From Winogradskyella litoriviva (GTDB taxonomy: Bacteria; Bacteroidota; Bacteroidia; Flavobacteriales; Flavobacteriaceae): a DNA stretch of 64,000 bases. Position numbers and translations under genes: made by a program. The notes beneath the pieces are model-generated. The model did no database searches and was not told where the DNA came from. It saw only the letters and a list, made by a program, of their open reading frames with translations. Below are positions 46,782 through 56,350 of the stretch, piece after piece. Position 1 is the stretch's first letter; each line of letters starts with the position of its first letter. The stretch lies in contig NZ_JABRWQ010000007.1 in the NCBI RefSeq assembly GCF_013249065.1, positions 1 through 64,000 of the forward strand, written 5' to 3'.

Positions 46782-47875
46782 TAATTATCTATTAAAGTTT
46801 GCCATTGTTTAGATATATTTTCTACGGAAAAAGATGCTACACTCTTTTTAGCGTTTGTTTTACAGCGAAGATATAATTTTTCGTCGTTAATAAAACGATT
46901 TAAGGCTTTTGCCAGAGCTTCAGGGTTATGATTTTCTACCATTAAGCCATTATATTCATGCTTTATAACACCATCTTCAAAGTTTTTATATTCTACACTA
47001 ACCACCGGAATACCACACGCTAATGATTCTAAAACGGTCATAGGAAAACCTTCATAATTACTAGACAAAATGGTAAATTTTGAAGAAGTTATGAAGCAAA
47101 ATGGATTTTCAGAAAAAGGTAATACCTCTACATTTTCACTTAAACCTAAATTAATAATTCTATTAACTATTATACTTTTGTCCTTACCATTTCCCATAAG
47201 TAATAACTTTACATTACGATTAGGAAGTTGTGATTTAGAATATGCATCTATTAAAAGTGACAGGTTTTTTTGATTTTCTTCAAATCGTCCATACCAAAAA
47301 ACATAAGGAGACGACATTTCTATTTTTTGTTCTTTTAATCTATTAATGTAATCAAAATCTATTGGGTTGTAAATCGTTTTTAAATTTTTGAACTTATAAG
47401 TTTCTCTTACTTTTTCTTCAATATTTTTAGAAACCGATACTATGGATTTTGCCTTTTTATAGAAGAAATTGGTTAAAAGTTTTAATGGAGGAAAATAACG
47501 GTCTACCGTAAAATTATGCACCATATAAATAGTTGACTCAGAATAAACAAAACCAGAAATTATATACTCAGAAAATGGTTTACAGCGCACACGATGATCA
47601 ATTACCACATCAATATTATTGGACCTTAAAAACTTCTTAAATAAAAGAAACCGATTAAAACGACCAAACAGTGTATCGTTCTGTTCTTTAATTTTTCCTA
47701 GATTAAATAACTCACCTTTAAAAGGGTACTTTACACTATTAAGAATAGTAACAATATAAACATCATAGCCTAAATCTGATAAAAAAACAGACTGCATTGC
47801 AGCCACTCTATCTGCTCCTCCTTCACTTAGTGATCGAGACACAATACAGATTCTTTTTTTATGATTACTTTGCAT
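46781..47875 (-). CDS. Family 4 glycosyltransferase
   Basis: The 364-residue GT-B retaining enzyme has an N-terminal CIVSRSLSEGGADRVAAM glycine-rich acceptor loop and the C-terminal donor-binding E-x7-E motif in SSNYEGFPMTVLESLACGIP. There are no membrane spans. It is translationally coupled to fdtA and diverges from the 47920 glycosyltransferase across 44 bp. Confidence 0.92.
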   Translation of the reverse strand: MQSNHKKRICIVSRSLSEGGADRVAAMQSVFLSDLGYDVYIVTILNSVKYPFKGELFNLGKIKEQNDTLFGRFNRFLLFKKFLRSNNIDVVIDHRVRCKPFSEYIISGFVYSESTIYMVHNFTVDRYFPPLKLLTNFFYKKAKSIVSVSKNIEEKVRETYKFKNLKTIYNPIDFDYINRLKEQKIEMSSPYVFWYGRFEENQKNLSLLIDAYSKSQLPNRNVKLLLMGNGKDKSIIVNRIINLGLSENVEVLPFSENPFCFITSSKFTILSSNYEGFPMTVLESLACGIPVVSVEYKNFEDGVIKHEYNGLMVENHNPEALAKALNRFINDEKLYLRCKTNAKKSVASFSVENISKQWQTLIDN

Positions 47876-47919
47876 GACGTTTAAATAAAGTATAAAGATA
47901 TTAAATGAAACCTCAATAA

Positions 47920-49068
47920 ATGAAAGTTTTACTCTTTGGTGAATATAATAGAGCGCAATGGAATATTAAAAATGGCCTATATCACTTAGGTCACGACGCC
48001 ATTTTAGTGAGTAATAGAGATGGTTTTAAAAAAGTTGATGTTGATGTTGAAATTAAAGACCCTTATAGACCATACTTATTAAAAAAAATAAGAAGTATTA
48101 TAAAAAGGTTTACAGGAATTGACATTTCAGCTCTTGCCATTAAACGACAAATAAAATCTAAAAAAGAATTACTTTCTAATTACGATGTTGTTCAATTTAT
48201 AAATGAAGCTCTATTTGATTTTGACAGAAAAGACCAATTAGAGATTTTTAATTGGCTAACCGATTGGAACAAAAATGTGTTTTTATTATCAGCAGGTTTA
48301 GATTATCCTAGTGTTAGTTATGCTTTTGACAAAAAATTTAGATACTCAATTTTAACACCTTACTTTGAAAACAAAGGTACCAAACGCGATTTCTCTCCTG
48401 CGCTCAGTTATTTAACTGATGAACATAAGAATTTACATCAACACATTTTTAAAACCATAAAAGGCGTCATTTCTAATGATTTAGATTATCATATTCCTTT
48501 AATTGGGTATCAAAAATATTTGGGTATGATTCCGCATGCCATTGATTTAAGTCAACTAGACTATAAAACACCTATTATTAATGATAAGATTGTCATATTC
48601 CATGGAATTAACACACTCAATTATATAAAAAAAGGGAACGATATTTTTGATGAGGCATTAAAGCTTATTGCAGAAAAATTCCCAAATAAAGTAGAGATTT
48701 TAATTACCAAAGATTTACCATACAAAGACTACATTAAAAGTTTTGATAAAGCTCACATTTTACTAGACCAAGTTTATGCCTATGACCAAGGTTATAATGC
48801 TCTCGAGGCTATGGCTAAAGGCAAAGTTGTGTTTACTGGTGCAGAAAAAGAATGGTTAGAGTATTATAGTCTCACAGAAGACGCCATTGCCATAAATGCT
48901 TTACCAGATGCTGAAGCCATTGCAAAAAAATTAGAATGGTTAATTCTTAATCCTGAAAAAATAATTGAAATTTCAAAAAATGCCAGACAATTTGTTGAGG
49001 CAGAACATGATCATATTAAATGTGCCCAAAACTACTTAGAGAAATGGCAAGCGAAAATAAGAGAATAG
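47920..49068 (+). CDS. GT-B fold glycosyltransferase-like protein
   Basis: The 382-residue protein starts with KVLLFGEYNRAQWNIKNGL and has a C-terminal AYDQGYNALEAMAKGKVVFT region that matches the donor-binding segment of GT4-type enzymes, with a glutamate in the expected place. The N-terminal half is divergent, so sugar and acceptor cannot be given. It lies alone on the plus strand inside the minus-strand part of the locus, converging with the flippase genes. Confidence 0.75.
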   Translation: MKVLLFGEYNRAQWNIKNGLYHLGHDAILVSNRDGFKKVDVDVEIKDPYRPYLLKKIRSIIKRFTGIDISALAIKRQIKSKKELLSNYDVVQFINEALFDFDRKDQLEIFNWLTDWNKNVFLLSAGLDYPSVSYAFDKKFRYSILTPYFENKGTKRDFSPALSYLTDEHKNLHQHIFKTIKGVISNDLDYHIPLIGYQKYLGMIPHAIDLSQLDYKTPIINDKIVIFHGINTLNYIKKGNDIFDEALKLIAEKFPNKVEILITKDLPYKDYIKSFDKAHILLDQVYAYDQGYNALEAMAKGKVVFTGAEKEWLEYYSLTEDAIAINALPDAEAIAKKLEWLILNPEKIIEISKNARQFVEAEHDHIKCAQNYLEKWQAKIRE

Positions 49069-49085
49069 AGAGAATTAAGCTATGA

Positions 49086-50375
49086 TTATTGTAGTTCTAA
49101 ATCTGTTTTGTTATAATAGTTTTTAATAACCATTATTACCACTAGAAAATAAATTATATATCTCACAAAATGAGCCATCACAACACCTTCTGTTCCGTAA
49201 TACGGAATAAATAGTTTAGTGAGTCCAAAAAACAAGCCTATTGAAATTAGTTCTGTAATTACAAAACTTTTTACCAATCGTTTGGCTAAAAATTGATGCG
49301 CTAATACAACCGACGCTAAACGCACTAAGTCCCCTAAAAGCTGCCATTTAAACAGAGGTTCCATTCCTGTAAAATCAGGATACACAAACTGAATTATTAG
49401 ATTTCTTAAAAGATATACCAATAACATACCTAAAGCAAAAACCGGCAAAATGGTTTTGTAGATATTTAAAACTTCATGTTTAAACTCAGACTTACTTTTA
49501 ATATTTGCAAATTTTGGTAATACATATAACGTAAATAAACCTGTAGCAAACACCATATAATTTTTAGATATAAAGCTCATGGCTGTCCAATAACCAGCTT
49601 CATTTATATTTATTTCTTCAGTAACTAGAGATCTAATGTCTAACTCTATATAATTGATTAAAAAAGATGAGATAAATGACATTAATGTAAATGCCAATAA
49701 TTTATTTCGGTAATTAAAATTGAGCTTAATAGATTTAAAATTAACATACCTATTTAGAGTTTTCCCAAATACAAAACCCAAAACCAGTAACTGAATTACG
49801 GGTGCTAATGCAATAGCAATTATTACACCTTTTAAATCTTTAGTATACAAACCTATTAATAAGGCAACAGCTCCTAGAAGGTAACTTATTAATTCTATTT
49901 TAGCATATCTTTTATAATCAGACAAACCACTAACAACACCATTTATCACTCTATTTACAGCTATAAAAGGAACTATGACAGCCAACAATTGAAATACATA
50001 AATATAGTTTTGAGAATAGAATACACTATCCGAAAAATAAGAAGCTCCAAAAAATAAGATTGCAGCAGATACTATTGAACCAATAATCACAAAAAGTGTA
50101 ACTGTAGAAAATAATTTAGAAAGTTCTGGTTGCTCTTCTTTAAATTGCGCAACATATTTTACAACTCCAGAAAAAACACCCAAAGTAGATGTCGTTGTAA
50201 GCATAGCCAGCAAGTTTCTTATCTGCCCAATATTTGCGATACCAGCTTCTCCAACGGTTACAGCCAATAATCGCTGTATAAAAACTGAAACAACTAACCT
50301 AATAGAAATAACTACTGCATTAAGAGAAGTTATCTTAAGCACAGTATTACTACTAATAAATTTAGGAAGTTTCAC
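49086..50375 (-). CDS. O-antigen translocase (Wzx flippase), second copy
   Basis: The 429-residue membrane protein has about 12 hydrophobic segments and the WzxE-like features AGIANIGQIRNLL near the N-terminus and LGDLVRLASVVLAHQFLAKR in the C-terminal half. It would flip undecaprenyl-linked repeat units across the inner membrane. It is clearly paralogous to the adjacent 50380 gene, starting 4 bp after it, with shared YWTA, KSEFKHEV and FLAKR blocks. Two flippases side by side is unusual. Confidence 0.88.
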   Translation of the reverse strand: MKLPKFISSNTVLKITSLNAVVISIRLVVSVFIQRLLAVTVGEAGIANIGQIRNLLAMLTTTSTLGVFSGVVKYVAQFKEEQPELSKLFSTVTLFVIIGSIVSAAILFFGASYFSDSVFYSQNYIYVFQLLAVIVPFIAVNRVINGVVSGLSDYKRYAKIELISYLLGAVALLIGLYTKDLKGVIIAIALAPVIQLLVLGFVFGKTLNRYVNFKSIKLNFNYRNKLLAFTLMSFISSFLINYIELDIRSLVTEEININEAGYWTAMSFISKNYMVFATGLFTLYVLPKFANIKSKSEFKHEVLNIYKTILPVFALGMLLVYLLRNLIIQFVYPDFTGMEPLFKWQLLGDLVRLASVVLAHQFLAKRLVKSFVITELISIGLFFGLTKLFIPYYGTEGVVMAHFVRYIIYFLVVIMVIKNYYNKTDLELQ

Positions 50376-50379
50376 GGTT

Positions 50380-51696
50380 CTAATTATAAGTTTCGTCTAA
50401 TCCATCATCATTCAGAATTCCGAATAATGAACTATTAAAAGTCAATAATATAATGGCAAAATATAATAAATAGCTAAAGAAATGACCCATTACTGCGCCT
50501 TTTAGTCCAAATGAATCTATAAAATAAATACTAGAAAAGTACATTATAATAAATAGAAATATTTCTAAAATTAAAAAATGACCAAACATCTTTTTTGCTA
50601 GAAACTGATAAACAATCACCATTGCTAAAACACGCATTATATCACCCAAAATTTGAAAACCAAAGAGACTTTCTACAGGTTGAAAATCTTCAGAAAACAA
50701 CAATTTTACCAACAGAGACCTACTTATATATATTATAAATAATAAAACCAAAAACACAGGCATTACTGTTTTATAGAAATTAATCACCTCTTTTTTAAAT
50801 TCATTTTTAGAGTTAATTTCTGCAAAACGAGGTAAAATATACAATGCCATTAAAGAATTTATAAACATTAAATAATAATCTGAAACACGCGTAATTGCTG
50901 TCCAATAACCCGCTCCTTTTATACCTATTTCAGAAATGAGATGATTTCTAATAATAATCATAACAATAGGAATAGCGATTGCACTTACCAACGCCATTAC
51001 CATATATGGACTTAAGTTCTGCAAAATTGATAAACTTATTTCTGATATTTTTATAGACCCAATTAAGCTGCGTCTAAAAACAATACCAACCAAAGTAATG
51101 AGTAAACTAAGTGCTGGTGTTATAACAATTGCCATTAATGCACCATTAATATTTTCTTGATATATTAAAACTAAGGTCACTAAAAGACCTAAAACTTGGC
51201 CTAAAATGTTGATTATTAATAAATATTTATGCTTAGAAAAACCATTCATTATAGAAAACACAAACATATTTAATGAATAGAATGGTAATACTATAGCCAA
51301 AGTCTCTATAATATAAGTGTAATTATAAGTAGATGAAAACAATATATCATTAATAAATTCGGCATTATAATAACATAATATAGCCAAAAACATAGACGAG
51401 AAAAAACCAAAATAAAAAACGGTAGACAAGGTTTTACTTAATTCTAATACATCATTTTTTACTTCATTAATATGTTTTACAACTCCTTTATATAAACCAG
51501 AAATAGCTAAAGATTGAATAACACTTAAAAAATTTCTCAAATTACCTATAAGAGCCATTCCGTATGGTCCTATAAAAAGCGCTATAAATTTTGAAATAAT
51601 AATCCCAGAAATAATCTTTAGTCCAATATTAGCAGAATTTAAACCTGCAGATTGCACCAATACTTCTTTATTTATATAATTAAAAAATCGCTTCAA
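50380..51696 (-). CDS. O-antigen translocase (Wzx flippase), first copy
   Basis: The 438-residue polytopic protein is the same family as the 49086 gene, with matching blocks GPYGMALIGNLRNFLSVIQS, GYWTAITRVSDYYLMFINSL and LGDIMRVLAMVIVYQFLAKK. It begins immediately after the fdtB stop (0 bp) and is in one operon with fdtB and the second flippase. Similarity between the two is clear but not high, so the duplication looks old or the copies were acquired separately. Confidence 0.9.
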   Translation of the reverse strand: MKRFFNYINKEVLVQSAGLNSANIGLKIISGIIISKFIALFIGPYGMALIGNLRNFLSVIQSLAISGLYKGVVKHINEVKNDVLELSKTLSTVFYFGFFSSMFLAILCYYNAEFINDILFSSTYNYTYIIETLAIVLPFYSLNMFVFSIMNGFSKHKYLLIINILGQVLGLLVTLVLIYQENINGALMAIVITPALSLLITLVGIVFRRSLIGSIKISEISLSILQNLSPYMVMALVSAIAIPIVMIIIRNHLISEIGIKGAGYWTAITRVSDYYLMFINSLMALYILPRFAEINSKNEFKKEVINFYKTVMPVFLVLLFIIYISRSLLVKLLFSEDFQPVESLFGFQILGDIMRVLAMVIVYQFLAKKMFGHFLILEIFLFIIMYFSSIYFIDSFGLKGAVMGHFFSYLLYFAIILLTFNSSLFGILNDDGLDETYN

Positions 51697-52797
51697 TTAA
51701 TAGAGATTTAAAACTACAATAACACGTTGCACGTCATTTTTGGTCATTACGGGACTCATTGGCAAACTAACTATTCTTTTATGAATTTTTTCTGTAATAG
51801 GCAGAATTAAACTAGAAAAAGCATCTAATGCCACCTGCTTATGTGGAGGAATAGGATAATGTATTAACCATTCAATTTTATGTAATTCTAAAAACTTAGT
51901 AAAACCCTGTCTATCCTCTACTTCTATCGCAAATGCATAGAACACATGATTCTGAGAACCATTATAAAACGGTAGTTTAATTTTTGGGTTAGTAATGCCG
52001 TTAATGTAGGCTTTTGCAATTGCTCTTCGTTTATTATTATCGTTATCTAAGGCTTTTAGTTTGATATTTAGAAATGCTGCTTGCATATCATCTAAACGGC
52101 TATTAAAGCCTATAATTTTATTGGTATATTTTTTAATACTTCCGTAATTACGAAGCAATTTTATAACCTCAGTTAGTTCTCCATCATTTGTGGTTACAGC
52201 GCCTCCATCACCAAGTGCACCCAAATTTTTACTCGGATAAAAACTAAATGCAGCAGCATGAGATAAATTTCCTGCTCTAGACCCATTATATTCAGAAATA
52301 GCACCATGAGCCTGAGCTGCATCTTCAATTAAAAGTAAATTATGTTTTTTGGCTATATCTTGTAAACCTTCAATAGCACACAACTGACCGTAAAGATGCA
52401 CCATAATTATAGCTTTTGCATCTTTTAAATTTTCTTTTATAGAATCAATTGAAATATTATAAGTATTTGGGTCTGGCTCAACCAAAACAGGAACTAAATC
52501 AGCATGTAAAACCGATAAAATGGTGGCAATAAATGTATTTGCTGGTACAATAATTTTATCGCCTTTTTTCAGTTTCCCTAACTGAATGTAGCCTTTTAAA
52601 ATAAGAGTTAAGGCATCTAAACCATTTGCAGTACCAATACAAAATTTTGCACCACAAAATTCAGCAAATTCATTTTCAAAATTAGAAACATTATTACCTA
52701 GAATATAATAAGAATCTTCTAAAGACTTAGAAAATGAAGCTTCTAATTCATCTCTAAATCTATTATTGATTTTATGTAAGTCTAAGAATTTAACCAT
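51697..52797 (-). CDS. fdtB: DegT/DnrJ/EryC1 family sugar aminotransferase (FdtB-like)
   Basis: This 366-residue PLP enzyme transaminates a 3-keto nucleotide sugar. The PLP lysine is Lys190 ([14 protein letters not shown]), the [19 protein letters not shown] and [11 protein letters not shown] blocks are typical, and the end [13 protein letters not shown] is complete. With FdtA in the same locus a dTDP-3-amino-3,6-dideoxyhexose product is likely, although other DegT enzymes act on UDP or GDP sugars. It follows the SGNH-like gene after 12 bp. Confidence 0.88.
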   Translation of the reverse strand: MVKFLDLHKINNRFRDELEASFSKSLEDSYYILGNNVSNFENEFAEFCGAKFCIGTANGLDALTLILKGYIQLGKLKKGDKIIVPANTFIATILSVLHADLVPVLVEPDPNTYNISIDSIKENLKDAKAIIMVHLYGQLCAIEGLQDIAKKHNLLLIEDAAQAHGAISEYNGSRAGNLSHAAAFSFYPSKNLGALGDGGAVTTNDGELTEVIKLLRNYGSIKKYTNKIIGFNSRLDDMQAAFLNIKLKALDNDNNKRRAIAKAYINGITNPKIKLPFYNGSQNHVFYAFAIEVEDRQGFTKFLELHKIEWLIHYPIPPHKQVALDAFSSLILPITEKIHKRIVSLPMSPVMTKNDVQRVIVVLNLY

Positions 52798-52809
52798 ATT
52801 CTAAATTAA

Positions 52810-53727
52810 TCAATTATAAGATTGTATTATAAAATCATCCAAAAACAAACTTAACTTTTTTGCACCATTTGTATTTAAATGGTCAGCATCGTAAAAATCA
52901 TTTTCATTAAAATTTTCATCTTGTATCAAATTTAAATAACTACAATTACTATAGTTGTTATACATTTTGACACCAGTTGAAATCACCTTTTCTAATTGAG
53001 ACTTATTTAAATGTGCTCTGTAACTTTTATAGGCAGGCAAGGTAACAATAATCACTTTAACATTTTGCTTACCACAGAGTTTAACTATTTTCTCTAGATA
53101 TGTAATATTTTCTTCAACTAACTTATCATTCTTGGCAGTATGTTTCTTAGCCACCATAACTCCTAATTCATCTAGTGATTTATTGAGTTTTGTTTTATTA
53201 AAAAATGCCCAACCAGAATTTTCTACCGAAATAGGGTTCTCGTTCTTTAAATAATAATCCCTTAATCTCTTAATGTTATTTTTAAGCTTTATACTTAGTA
53301 CTTCACTATTAAATTTCAGAGTATTAGAGATGTCTAAATCATAGTACAAATTATAATCCTTTTGCCTCCACGCTTCCGAAGTCTCACCAAGTTGTTCATG
53401 CAATGTGGTATAAGACAAACGAATTACAATCGTTTTTAGTTTAGGTAATTCATTTATATATTTCTGCAACAATAAATAATCTAAATCTATAGATTGTGAA
53501 ACATGCGATAAATTGTAGGCTTCGTTAGTAAAATATTCTGGATTAAAACCATACATACTATGAGAACTACCTAGAATCAGTGTCTCAATAGCTTCCTTTT
53601 TCAATTCTATTTGTTCGCTTTTCAACTTATAATCGTTAGGTATTTGTCGCAGCGCAAACTCCATAACAACCATTATGATTATCACAGGACAAATAAAAAA
53701 TACGGTATATGTTATGAATTTTTTCAT
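52810..53727 (-). CDS. SGNH-like membrane-anchored protein, partner of MBOAT
   Basis: The 305-residue protein has one N-terminal membrane span (about 4-26, TYTVFFICPVIIIMVVMEFA) and a periplasmic domain with a GxS block at Gly53-Ser55 (TLILGSSHSMYG) and a late DADH motif at 280-283, the placing of the catalytic Asp/His in SGNH esterases and DltD/AlgJ-like acyltransferases. It lies 2 bp after the MBOAT gene, so a joint role in O-acylation of a surface sugar is likely. The family is not recognised by name. Confidence 0.75.
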   Translation of the reverse strand: MKKFITYTVFFICPVIIIMVVMEFALRQIPNDYKLKSEQIELKKEAIETLILGSSHSMYGFNPEYFTNEAYNLSHVSQSIDLDYLLLQKYINELPKLKTIVIRLSYTTLHEQLGETSEAWRQKDYNLYYDLDISNTLKFNSEVLSIKLKNNIKRLRDYYLKNENPISVENSGWAFFNKTKLNKSLDELGVMVAKKHTAKNDKLVEENITYLEKIVKLCGKQNVKVIIVTLPAYKSYRAHLNKSQLEKVISTGVKMYNNYSNCSYLNLIQDENFNENDFYDADHLNTNGAKKLSLFLDDFIIQSYN

Positions 53728-53729
53728 AC

Positions 53730-55175
53730 CTAAAACTGAAAATAGATAAATTGTTGCTCTTCACCATTGAAATAGAAAATAAGAAACACTAAAACATAAT
53801 AAAATGCAATGCGATATTGTTTTTTATAGTTCGAAAAAACATGTTCCAAAGCATGGTCTTTGGCTCTACCAATCCATTCAATTATAAAAAAGAATGCAAT
53901 TAGAACTAACAATATTAAAGCATCAGTAGTATTAGATAAATTTGGAAAACTAAACACTGATAACGAGAATATACCAGACAAAAACTCTATAGCACTGGTC
54001 AAAGAATCAGCTCTAAAAAATATCCTAGCAAATACTAAAAACAAAAAGGTATGAAACATTCCAAACAGTTCTTTTGAATTTGGTAACCAACGCTTATTTG
54101 CTATCACTGACGTGTATTTTGTGTTTTTACCTTTAATAATATAAGGCACAAAATGTAGTGCATTTATAAAACCATAAACAACAAATTTCCAATGCGCACC
54201 ATGCCAAAGACCAATTACTAAAAATATAGCAAACGTATTTCGTAATTGCATCCATTTACTACCTCTACTTCCACCAATCGGAATATAAAAATAATCCTTA
54301 AACCATGTGGTTAAAGAGATATGCCAACGTCTCCAAAATTCTGCTATGTTTCTAGAGAAATATGGAAAGGCGAAATTCTTCTTTAAATTAAAACCAAATA
54401 ATCTAGACACACCAATGGCAATATCTGAGTATCCTGAAAAATCACAATAAATCTGAATGGTAAACAAAAAAGCGCCAAATAATAATGTACTGCCAGAATA
54501 ATTGGCATAATTTTCAAAAATATCATTTACAAAAACCGCACAATTATCTGCTATGACCATTTTTTTAAAAAGTCCCCAAAGCATTTGTTTTAAGCCATCT
54601 GTAGCTTTTGCATAATTAAAAACACGTCGTTTTTCTACCTGAGGCAAAAAACTGGAAGCACGTTCTATAGGACCAGCGACCAGCTGAGGAAAGAAACAAA
54701 TAAAGGAGGCAAATGCAACAAGATTGGTGGTTGGTTTTATCTTATTTCTATAAATATCTATAGAATAACTCATGGTTTGAAACGTGTAGAAACTAATACC
54801 TACAGGTAAAATAATATTTAAGTAATTGAGGTCTAAATCTCTACCAAATAGCTGAAAAGCAGCATTAAAATTTTCAATAAAGAAATTATAATATTTAAAA
54901 AAACCTAGAATACTTAGATTGAGTAAAATACTCAAAATCAAAAATGACTTTTTAGATTTTAAATTGGTTTGTTTTTCAATTGCTAAACCAATGCTAAAAT
55001 CTATTAAAGTACTAACTATTATTAGCCCTAAGAAACGCCAATCCCACCATGCGTAAAACACGTAACTGGCAATTATTAATAAGACATTTTGGGATTTTAA
55101 AGACTTAAAAACAAACCAATAAAGTATAAATACAATAGGTACAAAAATTGCAAAATCTATAGAATTAAATAGCAT
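53730..55175 (-). CDS. MBOAT family O-acyltransferase (AlgI/DltB-like)
   Basis: The 481-residue polytopic protein carries an acyl group across the inner membrane to a polysaccharide. The motif FPQLVAGPIERASSFLPQ, the YIPIGGSRGSKW loop and the catalytic histidine block WHGAHW at 324-329 (His325) are present. Around ten membrane spans are seen. It forms a unit with the SGNH-like gene downstream (2 bp) and is preceded by the GNAT-like gene (31 bp). Confidence 0.92.
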   Translation of the reverse strand: MLFNSIDFAIFVPIVFILYWFVFKSLKSQNVLLIIASYVFYAWWDWRFLGLIIVSTLIDFSIGLAIEKQTNLKSKKSFLILSILLNLSILGFFKYYNFFIENFNAAFQLFGRDLDLNYLNIILPVGISFYTFQTMSYSIDIYRNKIKPTTNLVAFASFICFFPQLVAGPIERASSFLPQVEKRRVFNYAKATDGLKQMLWGLFKKMVIADNCAVFVNDIFENYANYSGSTLLFGAFLFTIQIYCDFSGYSDIAIGVSRLFGFNLKKNFAFPYFSRNIAEFWRRWHISLTTWFKDYFYIPIGGSRGSKWMQLRNTFAIFLVIGLWHGAHWKFVVYGFINALHFVPYIIKGKNTKYTSVIANKRWLPNSKELFGMFHTFLFLVFARIFFRADSLTSAIEFLSGIFSLSVFSFPNLSNTTDALILLVLIAFFFIIEWIGRAKDHALEHVFSNYKKQYRIAFYYVLVFLIFYFNGEEQQFIYFQF

Positions 55176-55206
55176 TATTATTGTTCAGTATAATAAAAGT
55201 TAAAAA

Positions 55207-56202
55207 TCATGCTTTTACAATTTGAAGCGACTTATAAGCTGCTGTTTCAATAAGGTACGTGTTTGCAGTATGGCTGCGAGCACCACAGCTTTCTTTCCAA
55301 AAAATAAGACCTTCGTTTATTTTACTGCCATTATCTTCACTTGATATATTAAAATCGAAATAACGTTTATCCTTGCACATTTTATTAATAACATAATCGT
55401 ACGCTAAGTCTAAACTTCCAAAAGAATTTTTATCTACATTACCAGAAACATATTGCGGATGCACTGTAGTCTCAGTTAAAAACACAGTTGTACCTGCAAC
55501 CACTTTATTGTCTTTGTAAATATTGACTTGTTTAATATTATCAGGAAAACGAGAAGCTAACAATTCTATTTCTTCTAATGTATGAACAGGTGAAACGTTG
55601 TGTTTATTTTTAAGATTTGGAATAAGTACATCATTCCAAAAACCTGAAAAATTAGAATCTACTTTTAATTTTAATCCTGCTCTTGTGGCTTTATTAATAC
55701 CTTCCCTTCTGTTTTTTTGAAAACGCAATTTATGAGCGTAATCAATAATCATTAACACATCTTTTTTAATTAATTGTGCATTGGCTTTATACAGAAAGTA
55801 ATCGAGTTCGTCTGATGGCATTTTATTATAAAACGTTGGAATAACCCTTATTTCTATTTCTTGTATACCATTAGACTCATAAAAAGCTAACATGGCTTTA
55901 AAAGCTTCAAAAGCATAGAATAATTTTGCACTGTCTTGCAACACAAAACTACCGTATGTTAAACCTTGATGAGAAATTAACTTCTCATTAACCATATTTG
56001 CAGGTAGTATAGCATATAATTCTTCGTCTTTAAAAATTAAAACTGAAAAATCTGTAAACCTATCACAGTGATAATCCATAAAATCTCTATGAAACAAAAA
56101 AGTACTGTTCTTTGCTTCATTAACAAATGAATTCCAATCGGCTTCATAAGACGCATTGTATCTTACAACCTTAAATTTGTTTTTGATTTTAGAATCTGAC
56201 AT
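55207..56202 (-). CDS. FemAB/GNAT-like acyltransferase
   Basis: The 331-residue cytosolic protein looks like the FemAB-type double GNAT fold. Blocks seen are NSTFLFHRDFMDYHCDRFTD, KNRREGINKATRAGLKL and FDFNISSEDNGSKINEGLIF. It could transfer an acetyl or aminoacyl group to the amino sugar made by FdtA/FdtB (the usual FdtC acetyltransferase is not present), but this is inferred only from position. Start codon lies next to a predicted transcription start (see 56207-56239). Confidence 0.7.
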   Translation of the reverse strand: MSDSKIKNKFKVVRYNASYEADWNSFVNEAKNSTFLFHRDFMDYHCDRFTDFSVLIFKDEELYAILPANMVNEKLISHQGLTYGSFVLQDSAKLFYAFEAFKAMLAFYESNGIQEIEIRVIPTFYNKMPSDELDYFLYKANAQLIKKDVLMIIDYAHKLRFQKNRREGINKATRAGLKLKVDSNFSGFWNDVLIPNLKNKHNVSPVHTLEEIELLASRFPDNIKQVNIYKDNKVVAGTTVFLTETTVHPQYVSGNVDKNSFGSLDLAYDYVINKMCKDKRYFDFNISSEDNGSKINEGLIFWKESCGARSHTANTYLIETAAYKSLQIVKA

Positions 56203-56206
56203 TAAT

Positions 56207-56239
56207 CAAAAATAATCCTAATTTTCTATTATGCCCAAA
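56207..56239 (-). promoter_or_regulatory. Promoter of the acyltransferase/glycan operon
   Basis: On the minus strand TTTG (56239-56236), 21 nt, TATTTTTG (56214-56207). The spacing is at the upper end. Initiation would be at about 56200-56202, that is at the start codon, giving a leaderless or nearly leaderless mRNA. Confidence 0.5.
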
Positions 56240-56350
56240 TGAAATCAAATTGATTGAGAATAAAGTTGAATTATGCTTCTGTATAGCACAATAAAAAAGA
56301 GAAACACTTTTCAGTATTTCTCTTTAATAAATCTATCAATTAATTTGTAA

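Noticed and set aside
49086-51696. One flippase gene split by a frameshift
   Set aside because: Each frame is a full-length 12-span protein with its own start and matching paralogous blocks, so these are two genes.
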